A DNA stretch of 64,000 nt from PLOWO2-12-38-17 sp963709355 (GTDB lineage Bacteria > Planctomycetota > Brocadiia > Brocadiales > Brocadiaceae). This document shows, one piece after another, positions 33,785-43,274 of the stretch. The notes below the pieces were generated by a model. The model was given only the letters and a program-made list of their open reading frames with translations, was not told the DNA's origin and searched no databases. Where the stretch lies: positions 1,612,001 through 1,676,000 of the forward strand of contig CAVPVY010000005.1 of assembly GCA_963709355.1 (NCBI GenBank), given 5' to 3'. The stretch's first letter is position 1, and every line of letters begins with the position of its first letter. Position numbers and translations under genes: made by a program.

Positions 33785-35458
33785 TTGGCTAACGAAAACA
33801 AACGATTAATAATAATAGGTGGTGTTGCAGCCGGAATGAAGTCAGCAGCAAAGGCACGACGTGAGTCGCCCACAATAAATATTACTGTTATAACAGAAGA
33901 ACAATATATTTCTTATGCAAGCTGTGGAATGCCCTATTTCATTGGAGATGTTATTAAAGATTCAAAAAAATTAATCATAAGAGAACCTCCATATTTCAAG
34001 AACATGCATAATATTGACGTCCTCATAAGGCATCAGGCAACAATCATTGATACTAAAGCCAGACAGGTCAGAGGTAAAAATTTAGAGAATGGACAGGATT
34101 TTGCCTTTAAATATGACAAACTAATTATCGCCACTGGCGCCCAACCCATCATACCTCCACTACCAGGTATTTCCATGGAAAACATTTTTACTTTAAGAAC
34201 TATTGGTGATGCAATAAGGATAAGAACGTTAGTGGACAGCGGGAAGGTTAAAAATGCAGTAGTCGTCGGCGGTGGTCTCATAGGTCTTGAAATTGCGGAG
34301 AATCTTGTACAAAGAAGTATCAAGGTAACAGTTGTAGAATTGCTTAACCAGATACTACCTCCACTCGACAGAGATATGGCGCTATTCATACAGAAACACT
34401 TGATTGCAAAGGGCGTAGAAGTTATTACATCAGACGGCGTGAAATCCTTTGAAGCAAAAGGGAATAATACTGTTTCAAAAGTAATTACAGCTAAACGTCA
34501 ATTACAAACCGATATGGTCATGCTATCAATTGGCGTCAGACCAAACACAAAACTGGCACAGGATGCCGGAATAGAAATTGGCACAACACGAGCAATCAAA
34601 GTTAACGAGCGGATGGAAACAAATATTCCTGATATCTATGCTATTGGTGATTGCGCCGAAAGTATTCATCTTGTAACTGGAAAACCTGTATGGATTGCAC
34701 TTGGTTCAACAGCAGCAAAGATGGGACGCATTGCCGCAATTAATGCAACAGGCGGTTATGATACATTCAAGGGTGTTACAGGCACAATGATTGTAAGGGT
34801 ATTTGACTTGAACGTCGGAAGAGTTGGACTATCAGAACGCGAGGCAATTAAAGAAGGATTCAAGACAGAATCCACCATAGTGCCGGCAGGCGATATTTCA
34901 CATTATTATCCAGGTGCCAAAGATATTATTATCAAGCTTATCGCAGACACAGCCACAAAAAAGGTCTTAGGCGCACAAATAATTGGTGAAGGCAACGTTG
35001 ACAAACGTATTGATATTATTGCAACAGCTCTAACCTTTGGAGCTACTGTTGATCAGGTCTCCAAGCTAGACCTTGCCTATGCCCCTCCCTACGCAATGGC
35101 TATGGATGCAATAATTGTCGCCGCCAATGTTCTGAGCAATAAACTATTAGGAAAAACCGATGGTATCCTGCCTCAAAAAGTTATTGACAAGCTGGATAAA
35201 GGAGAAAACTTTCTTTTGTTAGATGTAAGAACCGAGATGGAATATATGAGCGGTCGCATCAAAGGCTGTATACATATTCCATTAGACAAACTGTCCTCAA
35301 GAATACATGAAATTGACAACACAAAGGAAATTATCACTTATTGCCGCGCTGGATTACGCGCTGCACAAGCATATCGTATCTTGAAAAATGCAGGTCTTAA
35401 AAATGTAAAATATATGGATGGCAGCATCACGGCATGGCCAAATGAACTTGAAAAATGA
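33785..35458 (+). CDS. CoA-disulfide reductase / persulfide reductase with rhodanese domain
   Basis: The 557-residue flavoprotein (TTG start after GGGAG) has two parts. Residues 1-~450 are a pyridine-nucleotide disulfide reductase of the CoADR type: FAD loop IIGGVAAGMKSAAKARR, the single redox Cys47 in SYASCGMPYFIGD, the NAD(P)H loop VVGGGLIGLEIAENL and IYAIGDCAE. Residues ~465-557 are a rhodanese domain with active Cys in TYCRAGLRAAQAY. Such fusions reduce CoA disulfides, per- or polysulfides with NAD(P)H. It is monocistronic. Confidence 0.9.
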   Translation: MANENKRLIIIGGVAAGMKSAAKARRESPTINITVITEEQYISYASCGMPYFIGDVIKDSKKLIIREPPYFKNMHNIDVLIRHQATIIDTKARQVRGKNLENGQDFAFKYDKLIIATGAQPIIPPLPGISMENIFTLRTIGDAIRIRTLVDSGKVKNAVVVGGGLIGLEIAENLVQRSIKVTVVELLNQILPPLDRDMALFIQKHLIAKGVEVITSDGVKSFEAKGNNTVSKVITAKRQLQTDMVMLSIGVRPNTKLAQDAGIEIGTTRAIKVNERMETNIPDIYAIGDCAESIHLVTGKPVWIALGSTAAKMGRIAAINATGGYDTFKGVTGTMIVRVFDLNVGRVGLSEREAIKEGFKTESTIVPAGDISHYYPGAKDIIIKLIADTATKKVLGAQIIGEGNVDKRIDIIATALTFGATVDQVSKLDLAYAPPYAMAMDAIIVAANVLSNKLLGKTDGILPQKVIDKLDKGENFLLLDVRTEMEYMSGRIKGCIHIPLDKLSSRIHEIDNTKEIITYCRAGLRAAQAYRILKNAGLKNVKYMDGSITAWPNELEK

Positions 35459-35640
35459 ACAAATATTGACAGGTCAAAACGTCTCATTCGACAAATCTAA
35501 CAAAGACTCTTCACTCCTATTTTAAATTTCTAAACTTTAAAGCAGGCTGCCAAAGACGGCGACTTATGATGGTTTCACCACTAATTTCCCCGTTCACCTG
35601 TGGATTTAAAATGGGAATTGAATTTCACCCAACAGCAATG

Positions 35641-35674
35641 TAAAGACGCTTTGCAATGCGTTTCTACAAGATTG
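35641..35674. repeat. Dispersed imperfect palindrome, family 1, copy 3
   Basis: TAAAGACGCTTTGCAATGCG then TTTCTACAAGATTG resembles the elements at 166 and 32150. It again lies between convergent genes (33785 plus and 35692 minus). Confidence 0.58.
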
Positions 35675-35691
35675 AAATTTCTAACATGAAC

Positions 35692-37353
35692 CTACTTACT
35701 CTCTACCGAAAGTGTTGCGGTCATTGTAGCATCCGACGTGCTTATATTTGTAACACTAACACCGCTTTTCTTCCCCTTGTATAGCTTGCTGTTAGGAGCG
35801 GTTTCTTCATTAAACGAAGTGTTATTGGTATTGCCAGGATATGGGTCGCCAATATCCCCTGAATTATTATCCAGTTCCAAATCCCAATCATCGTCAGCCT
35901 GTACAAGGGCAACGCCATAATGCTTTTTTGAACACTTCTTCGGTGGATAGCATTCCTTATTATTTACTGTGTTCAAGTCAATCTTCTTTGAAATACGATT
36001 ACCATCAACGTGCCATATGAGTAAACCATCACCCGGAAGTCCCGCATCAAAACTTGCTTTTTGCCTGTTCTCAACAAGGAAGTACTCCCCGGAAAGCGGG
36101 TTCCCGCTCAACAATTGATACACATCTGACGTCGTGGCAGCCTGAGTAATTGGCTCATTAGTAAGTGTTCCTTTGACCTTTGTCGGAGTTACCCAATCCA
36201 GAAAATATTTACACCAGGCGTCCATATGGGCAGGACGGTCCCCAAATTCTGATATATAGTTCCACGCGCCTGATGCCATTAAGCTCCAATCGCCTATACC
36301 ATTTGAACTATAATCGGTATCATAAAGGTCTGGCAATCCAAAAGAGTGTCCATATTCATGAGCAAAAACACCAATCGTTTCCTGCGTCCCTTTATCCAAC
36401 TGTTCCGGCTGTATTACATAATCATTCACCCTAACATAATTGCCATTTGCGTTTTTATCGTTCGTTTTATATTCGCCGTAATGGCTGTACCCAAAATATT
36501 CAGCGCTATTTAAATCCCAGCGATGAGACCATATATCCGTTTCCTCAGCGCTGAATTCTTCACCAGTGCCTTGATGAATTATATTTACCACATCCACATA
36601 GCCGTCATTATCCATATCATAAATTGAAAAATCAACATCATCATCCGCTGCCTGTACCGCCTCATAAACAAGATCGCCTGGCCATTTATCATAACCATAG
36701 GTATCGTTTTTCCCATAATAGTTATGTTTATCAGAGGATACATACCAGCCAAGCACCCCAGTAGGTCCTGGTGAAACACTGAATTTCCCGTAGGAAACCT
36801 CTTCATAATAGTCCTTCATGCTATTTTTGTTTGTACCAAAAAGGAGTAAATTAAAGTTGTTTACTGTAAAACTGGTATCTGTATCATTAAAATTAATCAT
36901 AATAACAGGCACATTAGCTGTGCCTGTGGTTGGCACTACATTTTGTGGCGTTTCAGCTTTCTTCAATCTGGATTCTCTTGTTGTCATCTTTTTAATTATT
37001 CTCAACTGTGCCTTCCCTACCGGCCTAAGATGCGGAACACAATTATCAGGCAGGTCGTCTCTGTCAACTACTCTCGATGCACTAACGAGTTCTCCGTCTG
37101 TATTTTGAATTGCATATACCCAGCTTTTTAAACCTTTATCAAATATAATAGTATAACCATCCTCTGTCTCCCAGCCGTGATGCGATTCATCACCCCATTG
37201 TTTTGCTCTGATTATCGTCCCGTCCGGTTGAGTTAACGGATGTATCAAAGGCGCAGCCGGTACAGCATATCCCTTAACAGGGAAAATATAGCCTGTAATA
37301 ATCATCACTAAAGCAAAGAAATAAAAAGATACACTCATCCTGCTCATTAACAT
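35692..37353 (-). CDS. Secreted M6-family (immune inhibitor A-like) metalloprotease
   Basis: The ATG at 37353 follows GAGGAGATCAT. A signal peptide (1-~30) precedes a 553-residue protein with the zinc motif H332-E-Y-G-H336 in GVFAHEYGHSFGLPDLYD, preceded by MKDYYEEVSYGKFSV and DMDNDGYVDVVNIIHQGTGE, all typical of M6 peptidases. IWHVDGNRI is the downstream family block. It should act outside the cell or in the periplasm. It follows the 37369 gene by 15 bases in one operon. Confidence 0.88.
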   Translation of the reverse strand: MLMSRMSVSFYFFALVMIITGYIFPVKGYAVPAAPLIHPLTQPDGTIIRAKQWGDESHHGWETEDGYTIIFDKGLKSWVYAIQNTDGELVSASRVVDRDDLPDNCVPHLRPVGKAQLRIIKKMTTRESRLKKAETPQNVVPTTGTANVPVIMINFNDTDTSFTVNNFNLLLFGTNKNSMKDYYEEVSYGKFSVSPGPTGVLGWYVSSDKHNYYGKNDTYGYDKWPGDLVYEAVQAADDDVDFSIYDMDNDGYVDVVNIIHQGTGEEFSAEETDIWSHRWDLNSAEYFGYSHYGEYKTNDKNANGNYVRVNDYVIQPEQLDKGTQETIGVFAHEYGHSFGLPDLYDTDYSSNGIGDWSLMASGAWNYISEFGDRPAHMDAWCKYFLDWVTPTKVKGTLTNEPITQAATTSDVYQLLSGNPLSGEYFLVENRQKASFDAGLPGDGLLIWHVDGNRISKKIDLNTVNNKECYPPKKCSKKHYGVALVQADDDWDLELDNNSGDIGDPYPGNTNNTSFNEETAPNSKLYKGKKSGVSVTNISTSDATMTATLSVESK

Positions 37354-37368
37354 ATGATCTCCTCTTTT

Positions 37369-37803
37369 TTAATTTATAATTTTAATTTGTTTAATCCAGA
37401 ACAAACCGCCTCTTTCATCTCCCTTGTACTGCACATTGGCTTTTACTTTCTTACCCGCAAATTCTTCGTGTAATTTTTCTCTATAAAAAAATGTTACCAG
37501 TTTATTTTCTTTGTTCTTTAAAAAATTAGCACCTCTAACAACCTCCACCTTCTCAACAACTATAATCAGTTTATAAATTAACTCACCCGATTCAGTGTCT
37601 TGATGTTCTGGTGCATTTAAATTGCACTCAGTAACCTGTCCCATTACAACCATCTCGTTCGGTATTACAGGAACAGCGCTCAGCGGGGCAGTACGTACAA
37701 CAATAAATACCAGAGTCAAAACAATAATCTCAGGATACAAATACTTACAAAAAAGAGATTGACATTTCAAACCCACAAGCTGCCATCCTTGAGAATTATT
37801 CAC
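37369..37803 (-). CDS. Exported protein of unknown function upstream of the M6 protease
   Basis: The 144-residue protein has one membrane or signal helix (IIVLTLVFIVVRTAPLSA, ~27-44) and a soluble beta-rich part (VVMGQVTECNLNAPEHQD; KVKANVQYKGDERGGLFWIK). No family is recognised. A strong promoter precedes it and the M6 protease follows, so it might assist or inhibit the protease; that is inference from position only. Confidence 0.6.
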   Translation of the reverse strand: MNNSQGWQLVGLKCQSLFCKYLYPEIIVLTLVFIVVRTAPLSAVPVIPNEMVVMGQVTECNLNAPEHQDTESGELIYKLIIVVEKVEVVRGANFLKNKENKLVTFFYREKLHEEFAGKKVKANVQYKGDERGGLFWIKQIKIIN

Positions 37804-37844
37804 TACCAGATTAAGAATAAAACGACCAATGCAATCAGTGTTTA

Positions 37845-37873
37845 TATATAACTGAGGGGGAAAACGTTGTCAA
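37845..37873 (-). promoter_or_regulatory. Sigma-70 promoter of the M6 protease operon
   Basis: On the minus strand TTGACA (37873-37868), 17 bases, TATATA (37850-37845): near consensus with ideal spacing, about 40 bases before the ATG at 37803. A second TTGACA lies 12 bases further upstream. Confidence 0.68.
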
Positions 37874-38042
37874 CCTTTTTGTCAAACCCCTTTCAAATAT
37901 TTCATAATTTTTGTTATATAAAAATGTCTAATTGTAACTAATTTTAAGAATTTGAAAACATAAAAATATTGACGTTTGTGAAATTATATGTAATTATATA
38001 AAAATTAAGAAAGCTTTAGATTTATAGACACAGGAGAAATTG

Positions 38043-39569
38043 ATGGCTAAATTAGTTAAATTATTTTTATTATTGCAATTTGCTTTAGCAACTCTGATTT
38101 TCTCTGTACAGCCATTAAATGCAAAAGATTTAAACAAAGAAGGCATTATCAAGGTCAAAAGATCACACCTGAGAACGCCTGAAGAAATGGATGCGTCTGA
38201 GGCTATATTACGGCCGAAAGGTACAATACCACAGGCGATAAAAATACCCTTTCGTCCAGCGCTGAATAAATTCGAGTATAAAGCAGAAAAAACCGCTGCG
38301 ACATCAATTCGTGAGCCTAGCCATGTCGAAGAAGATACTAAAAATACAACAGCACCATCATTAAAAGAAATAAATATTGAAGGCGTTAATCAGAACGAGG
38401 CAGGTGGAGCTCGCCCGCCTGACACCCATGGCGCAGTGGGCATTGATCACTTTGTTGAACTAACCAATCAGAATGTAGATATCTACGAGAAGAGCACAGG
38501 TAACAGGGTCAGGAGCATATCCCTTGCAAGTTTTTTTGGTTATACCGAAAAAGATTTATTCGACCCAAGGTGTGTTTACGACCACATGAGAAACCGCTGG
38601 ATAATAACCGCAGAAGCCTTCCCAGAAACTTCTACAGTACAATATCAATTTATAGCAGTCTCAAAGACCGCAGACCCTTTAGGGTCGTTTTATATCTATA
38701 GTATAGATGTGAACTACAAAGACAGAAGGGACTTCTGGGACTTTCCTCAGCTTGGCTTTGATAAGAACGCAATCCTCATAACAGGCAATATCTTTTTTGC
38801 CGAAGTTATTCCAAGAAATGCAGCGCTTCTTGTACTAAATAAATTAAGGCTATACAGCGGCCTGAGTTTGAAAGGCCGGTATTTCAGCGGTCTTAATATG
38901 AATGTAGTACCACCAATTGTACTTGATAGCAGTGAAAAGACATTTCTAATAGCGCCTCAAACACAAGGTACAACAATAACGAAATACACATTAACCTATA
39001 CAAATAAAATCCCTGCATTGACTTCTTCAATAATAACTGTACCATTTTATAGCGTCCCACCAGATGCTAAACAACCTGACACAGATGTAACCCTGGATAC
39101 CTCAGACAGTAGGTTTGTGAATGCGAGCACACAGTATGGTGATTCACTCTGGCAGGTACATACGATAAATAATAACGGTCGTCCGTCTCCCAAATTTTAT
39201 GAATTCAATACTGCAAATGATTCTGTGGCACAAAGCGGATTCTTTTATGCTTCTTCAACATCGCATGACTGGAATGCGTCCGTAACCGCCAACACAAACG
39301 GTGATGCATTTGTAACATGGTCATCAACCGACCCTGCAAAGGGAACAAATGCACAGGTCAGATTTTCCGGCAGGAAAGGGACAGACTTTTCTGGCATAAT
39401 CTCAAGCGGTGACAGTATATTCACAAGTTCTACATTTTACGATCCTTCCAACGATAATGTAGAAAGGTGGGGAGATTACTCCGCAGTAACAATTGACCCT
39501 GAAGATTCGCATACTGCATGGATAGTCAATGAAAAGATTAATAATAAAATATCCTGGGGTTCCGCATAG
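38043..39569 (+). CDS. Large exported protein with PPDTHGAVG motif
   Basis: The ATG at 38043 has AGGAGAAATTG upstream. The 508-residue protein has a signal peptide (1-~28), a spacer, and then a beta-rich domain marked by GARPPDTHGAVGIDHFVELT, DPRCVYDHMRNRWIITAEAF and WGDYSAVTIDPEDSHTAWIV. Similar blocks occur in secreted bacterial proteins thought to be propeller-like. No catalytic motif or sorting signal is seen. It is divergent from the M6 protease operon. Confidence 0.65.
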   Translation: MAKLVKLFLLLQFALATLIFSVQPLNAKDLNKEGIIKVKRSHLRTPEEMDASEAILRPKGTIPQAIKIPFRPALNKFEYKAEKTAATSIREPSHVEEDTKNTTAPSLKEINIEGVNQNEAGGARPPDTHGAVGIDHFVELTNQNVDIYEKSTGNRVRSISLASFFGYTEKDLFDPRCVYDHMRNRWIITAEAFPETSTVQYQFIAVSKTADPLGSFYIYSIDVNYKDRRDFWDFPQLGFDKNAILITGNIFFAEVIPRNAALLVLNKLRLYSGLSLKGRYFSGLNMNVVPPIVLDSSEKTFLIAPQTQGTTITKYTLTYTNKIPALTSSIITVPFYSVPPDAKQPDTDVTLDTSDSRFVNASTQYGDSLWQVHTINNNGRPSPKFYEFNTANDSVAQSGFFYASSTSHDWNASVTANTNGDAFVTWSSTDPAKGTNAQVRFSGRKGTDFSGIISSGDSIFTSSTFYDPSNDNVERWGDYSAVTIDPEDSHTAWIVNEKINNKISWGSA

Positions 39570-40217
39570 GTCAAATCGGATTTTAATAACTTCAGCAATT
39601 AAATTCTATTTATAAATTTGTAGAATACAAATATAACCTCAATTTATAACAACGCATTTAGCAATAGAATCTTATATTCGTAAACTTAGCATTGCACACT
39701 CTGTATACCAATTCATTGAATACCATTTCTACCTTGAGCGTCGCACTTTAATGTTGAATGTGACTAAGAAATATCTGCTTACAAATAAAGATCATACACT
39801 CTTGATTAATTCATTAACTAAAACAAGATAGTTAAGACTTATTAAGCTAAATTGTTCAGAACAAAACTCTTTCCCATCTTCGACTCCTTTATCACGGAAT
39901 AACTCATTAAACAATCTTACAGCCACAATATTAAAGGAATCCATTTTCAAACCAACGTTTTATCTTAGCTCATGAGATATAAACTTACAAATTACCGAAG
40001 AATTCATTAAAGAAATACTACGCTAATTGAACTATTCCAGATTTATTGACAAATTATTTTAAATAATCCAGCAATATAAATACATTAAACATAGCTTTAA
40101 AAGAAACGCATCTATTCACTTGATTATTTTTTTAATACTGGTAGTATGTTAAATCATTAAGAGATTATTGAATTTTAGACTTTCAATATTTTCCCTTTTC
40201 GCAAAGGAGGTATGCCA
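39570..40217. other. Long gene-free spacer upstream of amt
   Basis: This is about 650 bases of AT-rich DNA with no convincing gene, tRNA or known riboswitch. AACGCATCTATTCAC (40105-40119) occurs again exactly at 54702-54716. A strong ribosome site AAAGGAGG lies at 40203-40210, and the region should hold the amt promoter and any nitrogen-status control. Confidence 0.45.
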
Positions 40218-41534
40218 GTGGTAGACATATTGGCAAGAGACATCATTCTCATCATTTACATCATTTGGCTAATTATTACAGGAACACTCGTCTTTTTCAT
40301 GCAGGCAGGTTTTGCCTTCCTCGAAAGCGGTCAGGTCAGGTCTAAGAATGCCACCCATGTATACATGAAGATTTGTGCAAATATTGGTTTGGGCACACTT
40401 GTATGGTGGTTATTTGGATTCGCTATCTTCTCAGGTAACTGGAATAATTGTCTGATTGGAGTCGCTGACCCGGGAAATGTAGACAAATTAAATGTTTATG
40501 GGCACTGGTTCACCATGTGGGGATTCTGTCTTGTCTCATGCGCAATTGCCTCAGGTTCTATATCAGAAAGGTTCAGTTTTAAGGCATACCTGATTTATGT
40601 TGTTTTATACTGCGGTTTCATGTATCCATTCTTTGGCTGGCTCGCATGGTCTGCGGGTCCTTTGGCAAGGTGGGGTTATGTGGACTACGCAGGTTCGGTC
40701 GTGGTACATTTTCAGGGGGGACTAACCGCGCTCATTGCCGCCATGATTATAGGACCACGGCTTGAAAAATACGCACGCACAAGTAAAAAGACATGGCTGT
40801 TTGAGTTTGGACGTGGAGAGTGTTACACAATTCCCGGACATAGTGTTTCCCAAATGATGCTAGGTGTGTTCATACTATGCATATGTTTCTACGGCTTCAA
40901 TGTCGGCTCTGTGCTTGTGGGTTCGTTGTGTGAAGTAACAGATAATGCCACAGCGCGCGCAATGATCAATACTCTCATTGCAGATTTACCAACAACTACC
41001 ATTAACGTCACAATGAGTATGGCAGGCGGCATTCTGGGTGCAATGTTTGGGGGATGGCTGGTTAACAAAAAACCAGATCCGCTTACCACAGGTAACGGCG
41101 CTATCGCCGGTATGGTGTCAATCTGCGCGGGTGTAGGTTTTGCCCACCCCGGTTTTGCGATTATCGTGGGTGTAATAAGTGGAGGTCTTATACCATTAAT
41201 CGTCAGGGCGCTTGATAAAATTGGTATTGACGACGCAGTCGGCACTTGTGGCGTGCACTGTACGGCAGGCGCAATTGGTGGACTTGCAACAGGGATAATG
41301 GGACTTATACGACCAACTTATCACGGTATCAGTTGTGACATTGGCATACAGGCACTGGGGTTCATTATTTGCATAGGTTATTCATGCCTGTGCGCTATTA
41401 TTATATTTGGCGGTCTAAAGGCTGTAGGACTCGGGCGAGTTAGCGAAGAAGATGAGACAATTGGACTTGATATCTCAGAACACATGACGCCCACTTATCC
41501 GGAATTTGCCGCCGGTAGAAGGTTGCTAGAATGA
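40218..41534 (+). CDS. amt: Ammonium transporter Amt
   Basis: The GTG at 40218 sits 7 bases after AAAGGAGG, whereas the ATG at 40212 is only one base from it, so GTG is the better start. The 438-residue protein has eleven membrane segments and Amt signatures: MQAGFAFLESGQVRSKNATH, the first pore His in SVVVHFQGGL, FYGFNVGS and the second pore His in GTCGVHCTAGAIGG. It imports ammonium, a key substrate if the host is an anammox bacterium. No glnB follows; a TPR gene overlaps its stop (ATGA). Confidence 0.93.
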   Translation: MVDILARDIILIIYIIWLIITGTLVFFMQAGFAFLESGQVRSKNATHVYMKICANIGLGTLVWWLFGFAIFSGNWNNCLIGVADPGNVDKLNVYGHWFTMWGFCLVSCAIASGSISERFSFKAYLIYVVLYCGFMYPFFGWLAWSAGPLARWGYVDYAGSVVVHFQGGLTALIAAMIIGPRLEKYARTSKKTWLFEFGRGECYTIPGHSVSQMMLGVFILCICFYGFNVGSVLVGSLCEVTDNATARAMINTLIADLPTTTINVTMSMAGGILGAMFGGWLVNKKPDPLTTGNGAIAGMVSICAGVGFAHPGFAIIVGVISGGLIPLIVRALDKIGIDDAVGTCGVHCTAGAIGGLATGIMGLIRPTYHGISCDIGIQALGFIICIGYSCLCAIIIFGGLKAVGLGRVSEEDETIGLDISEHMTPTYPEFAAGRRLLE

Positions 41535-43270
41535 AACATCGTATAAAAATAATATCATTTACTGTAACTTTAGCCCTTGTTATGCAAGGGCTATTTTTTT
41601 CTCTAAACGCCGCAGAACGCTCCACCAAGACAATCGGTGCGGTTAAAAAGACACAGCTTGATTTAGCAATACAGTACGCCAGGATAGGACTTGTGGATTC
41701 CGCTATCCAGGAGTTAAAGAAAATCATAGAAGTATTTCCTGAGGATGCTGAGGCTCATGCCTATCTTGGATGGTCATACAGTCAAAAGGGATTTATCTCT
41801 GGCGCATTAAAAGAATTTCAGAAGGTGCTGGAAATAAATCCTGAGCTCCTGAAAGTATCCTTCAATTTCCCAAAAGATGAGAATATTTCTTCTCTAATTG
41901 ATGAATTTACTGACTGCCTGGAAGATTTAATTAATTATATAGATGATTTTCCTGATGGACTTGAAATATTAGCGATGTGCAATCTTTATCAGGGGAGACT
42001 GATCAATGCCATACACGCATATAAAAAAATATTAAGACTGGAACCAGACTATGACAAAAACAATCTGGTCAAGATTGAACAAGCCATCAGGGAATACGAA
42101 GATATTTTAAAGTTACTGCCTGATTCTACTGAGTTCCATACCAGGTTAGCCAATGCTTATGCAAGGAAAGGGATGCTTGACATATCAATTAAAGAGTTAA
42201 AAAGAGCAGCATCTATCAAACCTGATTGGATTGAACCACATATCTACCTTGCCTGTTTTTATGCAAAAAAGTGGGCATTTAACGAGGCTCTTATAGAATT
42301 AAAAGAAGCAAAGAGATTAAGGGCTTGTATTTCAGAGAAACTGCTTGCAGATGCCGAACAATGTGTTAGAGAACGCTTGTTTGATAAAGCAATCACCGTA
42401 GCGAAGGAAGTTATTACAATAAATCCAACTAACACAAAAGCACGCTTGTTACTTGCAACATCATCTGTCAAATCAGGTAAGACAAATGAAGCAATCTGCA
42501 TATGTAAAAATATTATTCAACTGTTCCCCGATTCTATCAAAGCGCATGTTTTGCTCGGATGGATTTATGCACAATCAGATTCGTTTGACGAAGCAATTAA
42601 CACGGTAGAGCAGGCATTTCTTATGGAACCTGAAAATCCTGAGCTAATTGCGTTAATGGCTTTTATTTATGCATCCGGAAAACAAATAAGCGAAGCAATA
42701 ACGATGTGTAATACGATTCTAAATAAAACACCTTCAAAAAAGGTTGAAGATTACGGCTGGGTCAAGGGAAGTGTACCGTTAATCGAACAAAAGATTCTGG
42801 AAGTAAACGATGTGTTAGAAATAAAACCTGATTATCAGGAAGGTCATCTGTGTTCAGGGTGGCTTTATTCAAAAAATGGAGAGAATGAAAAGGCAATAAA
42901 CTCGTACAAAAGGGCTATTGAATTAAATACGGATTCGCATGATGCCCATTTATTTCTGGGAAATGCCTATGTACAAAAGGGTGCCATTGCAGATGCATTA
43001 AATGAGTATAATAAAGTACTAATATTCCTCTCAAAAAATAGTCATGACAAAATTACGGAAGGACTAGCTTTTCTCAACGAAGGAAACTCGGAAAAAGCAA
43101 AAGACTGTTTCAACGAGGCATTGAAGCTCAATCCCGAATCAAATGAGGCGTACATCCAACTTGCGAATATCTATGAAAAGAAAGGGCTTTACAGTATAGG
43201 TATAATTTTGCGATCACGAATCGAAGAATTCAATCATAAATTACAAGATCATACATACAAAACGAAGTAA
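41531..43270 (+). CDS. Exported TPR-repeat protein coupled to amt
   Basis: The ATG overlaps the amt stop. The 579-residue protein has a signal peptide (1-~28) and at least ten TPR units along its length (LDLAIQYARIGLVDSAIQEL; EAHAYLGWSYSQKGFISGAL; DAHLFLGNAYVQKGAIADAL; EAYIQLANIYEKKGLYSIGI). It should be a periplasmic or organelle-lumen scaffold. Coupled translation with Amt suggests a role near the transporter, but no such partner is established to my knowledge. Confidence 0.82.
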   Translation: MKHRIKIISFTVTLALVMQGLFFSLNAAERSTKTIGAVKKTQLDLAIQYARIGLVDSAIQELKKIIEVFPEDAEAHAYLGWSYSQKGFISGALKEFQKVLEINPELLKVSFNFPKDENISSLIDEFTDCLEDLINYIDDFPDGLEILAMCNLYQGRLINAIHAYKKILRLEPDYDKNNLVKIEQAIREYEDILKLLPDSTEFHTRLANAYARKGMLDISIKELKRAASIKPDWIEPHIYLACFYAKKWAFNEALIELKEAKRLRACISEKLLADAEQCVRERLFDKAITVAKEVITINPTNTKARLLLATSSVKSGKTNEAICICKNIIQLFPDSIKAHVLLGWIYAQSDSFDEAINTVEQAFLMEPENPELIALMAFIYASGKQISEAITMCNTILNKTPSKKVEDYGWVKGSVPLIEQKILEVNDVLEIKPDYQEGHLCSGWLYSKNGENEKAINSYKRAIELNTDSHDAHLFLGNAYVQKGAIADALNEYNKVLIFLSKNSHDKITEGLAFLNEGNSEKAKDCFNEALKLNPESNEAYIQLANIYEKKGLYSIGIILRSRIEEFNHKLQDHTYKTK

Positions 43271-43274
43271 ATCC

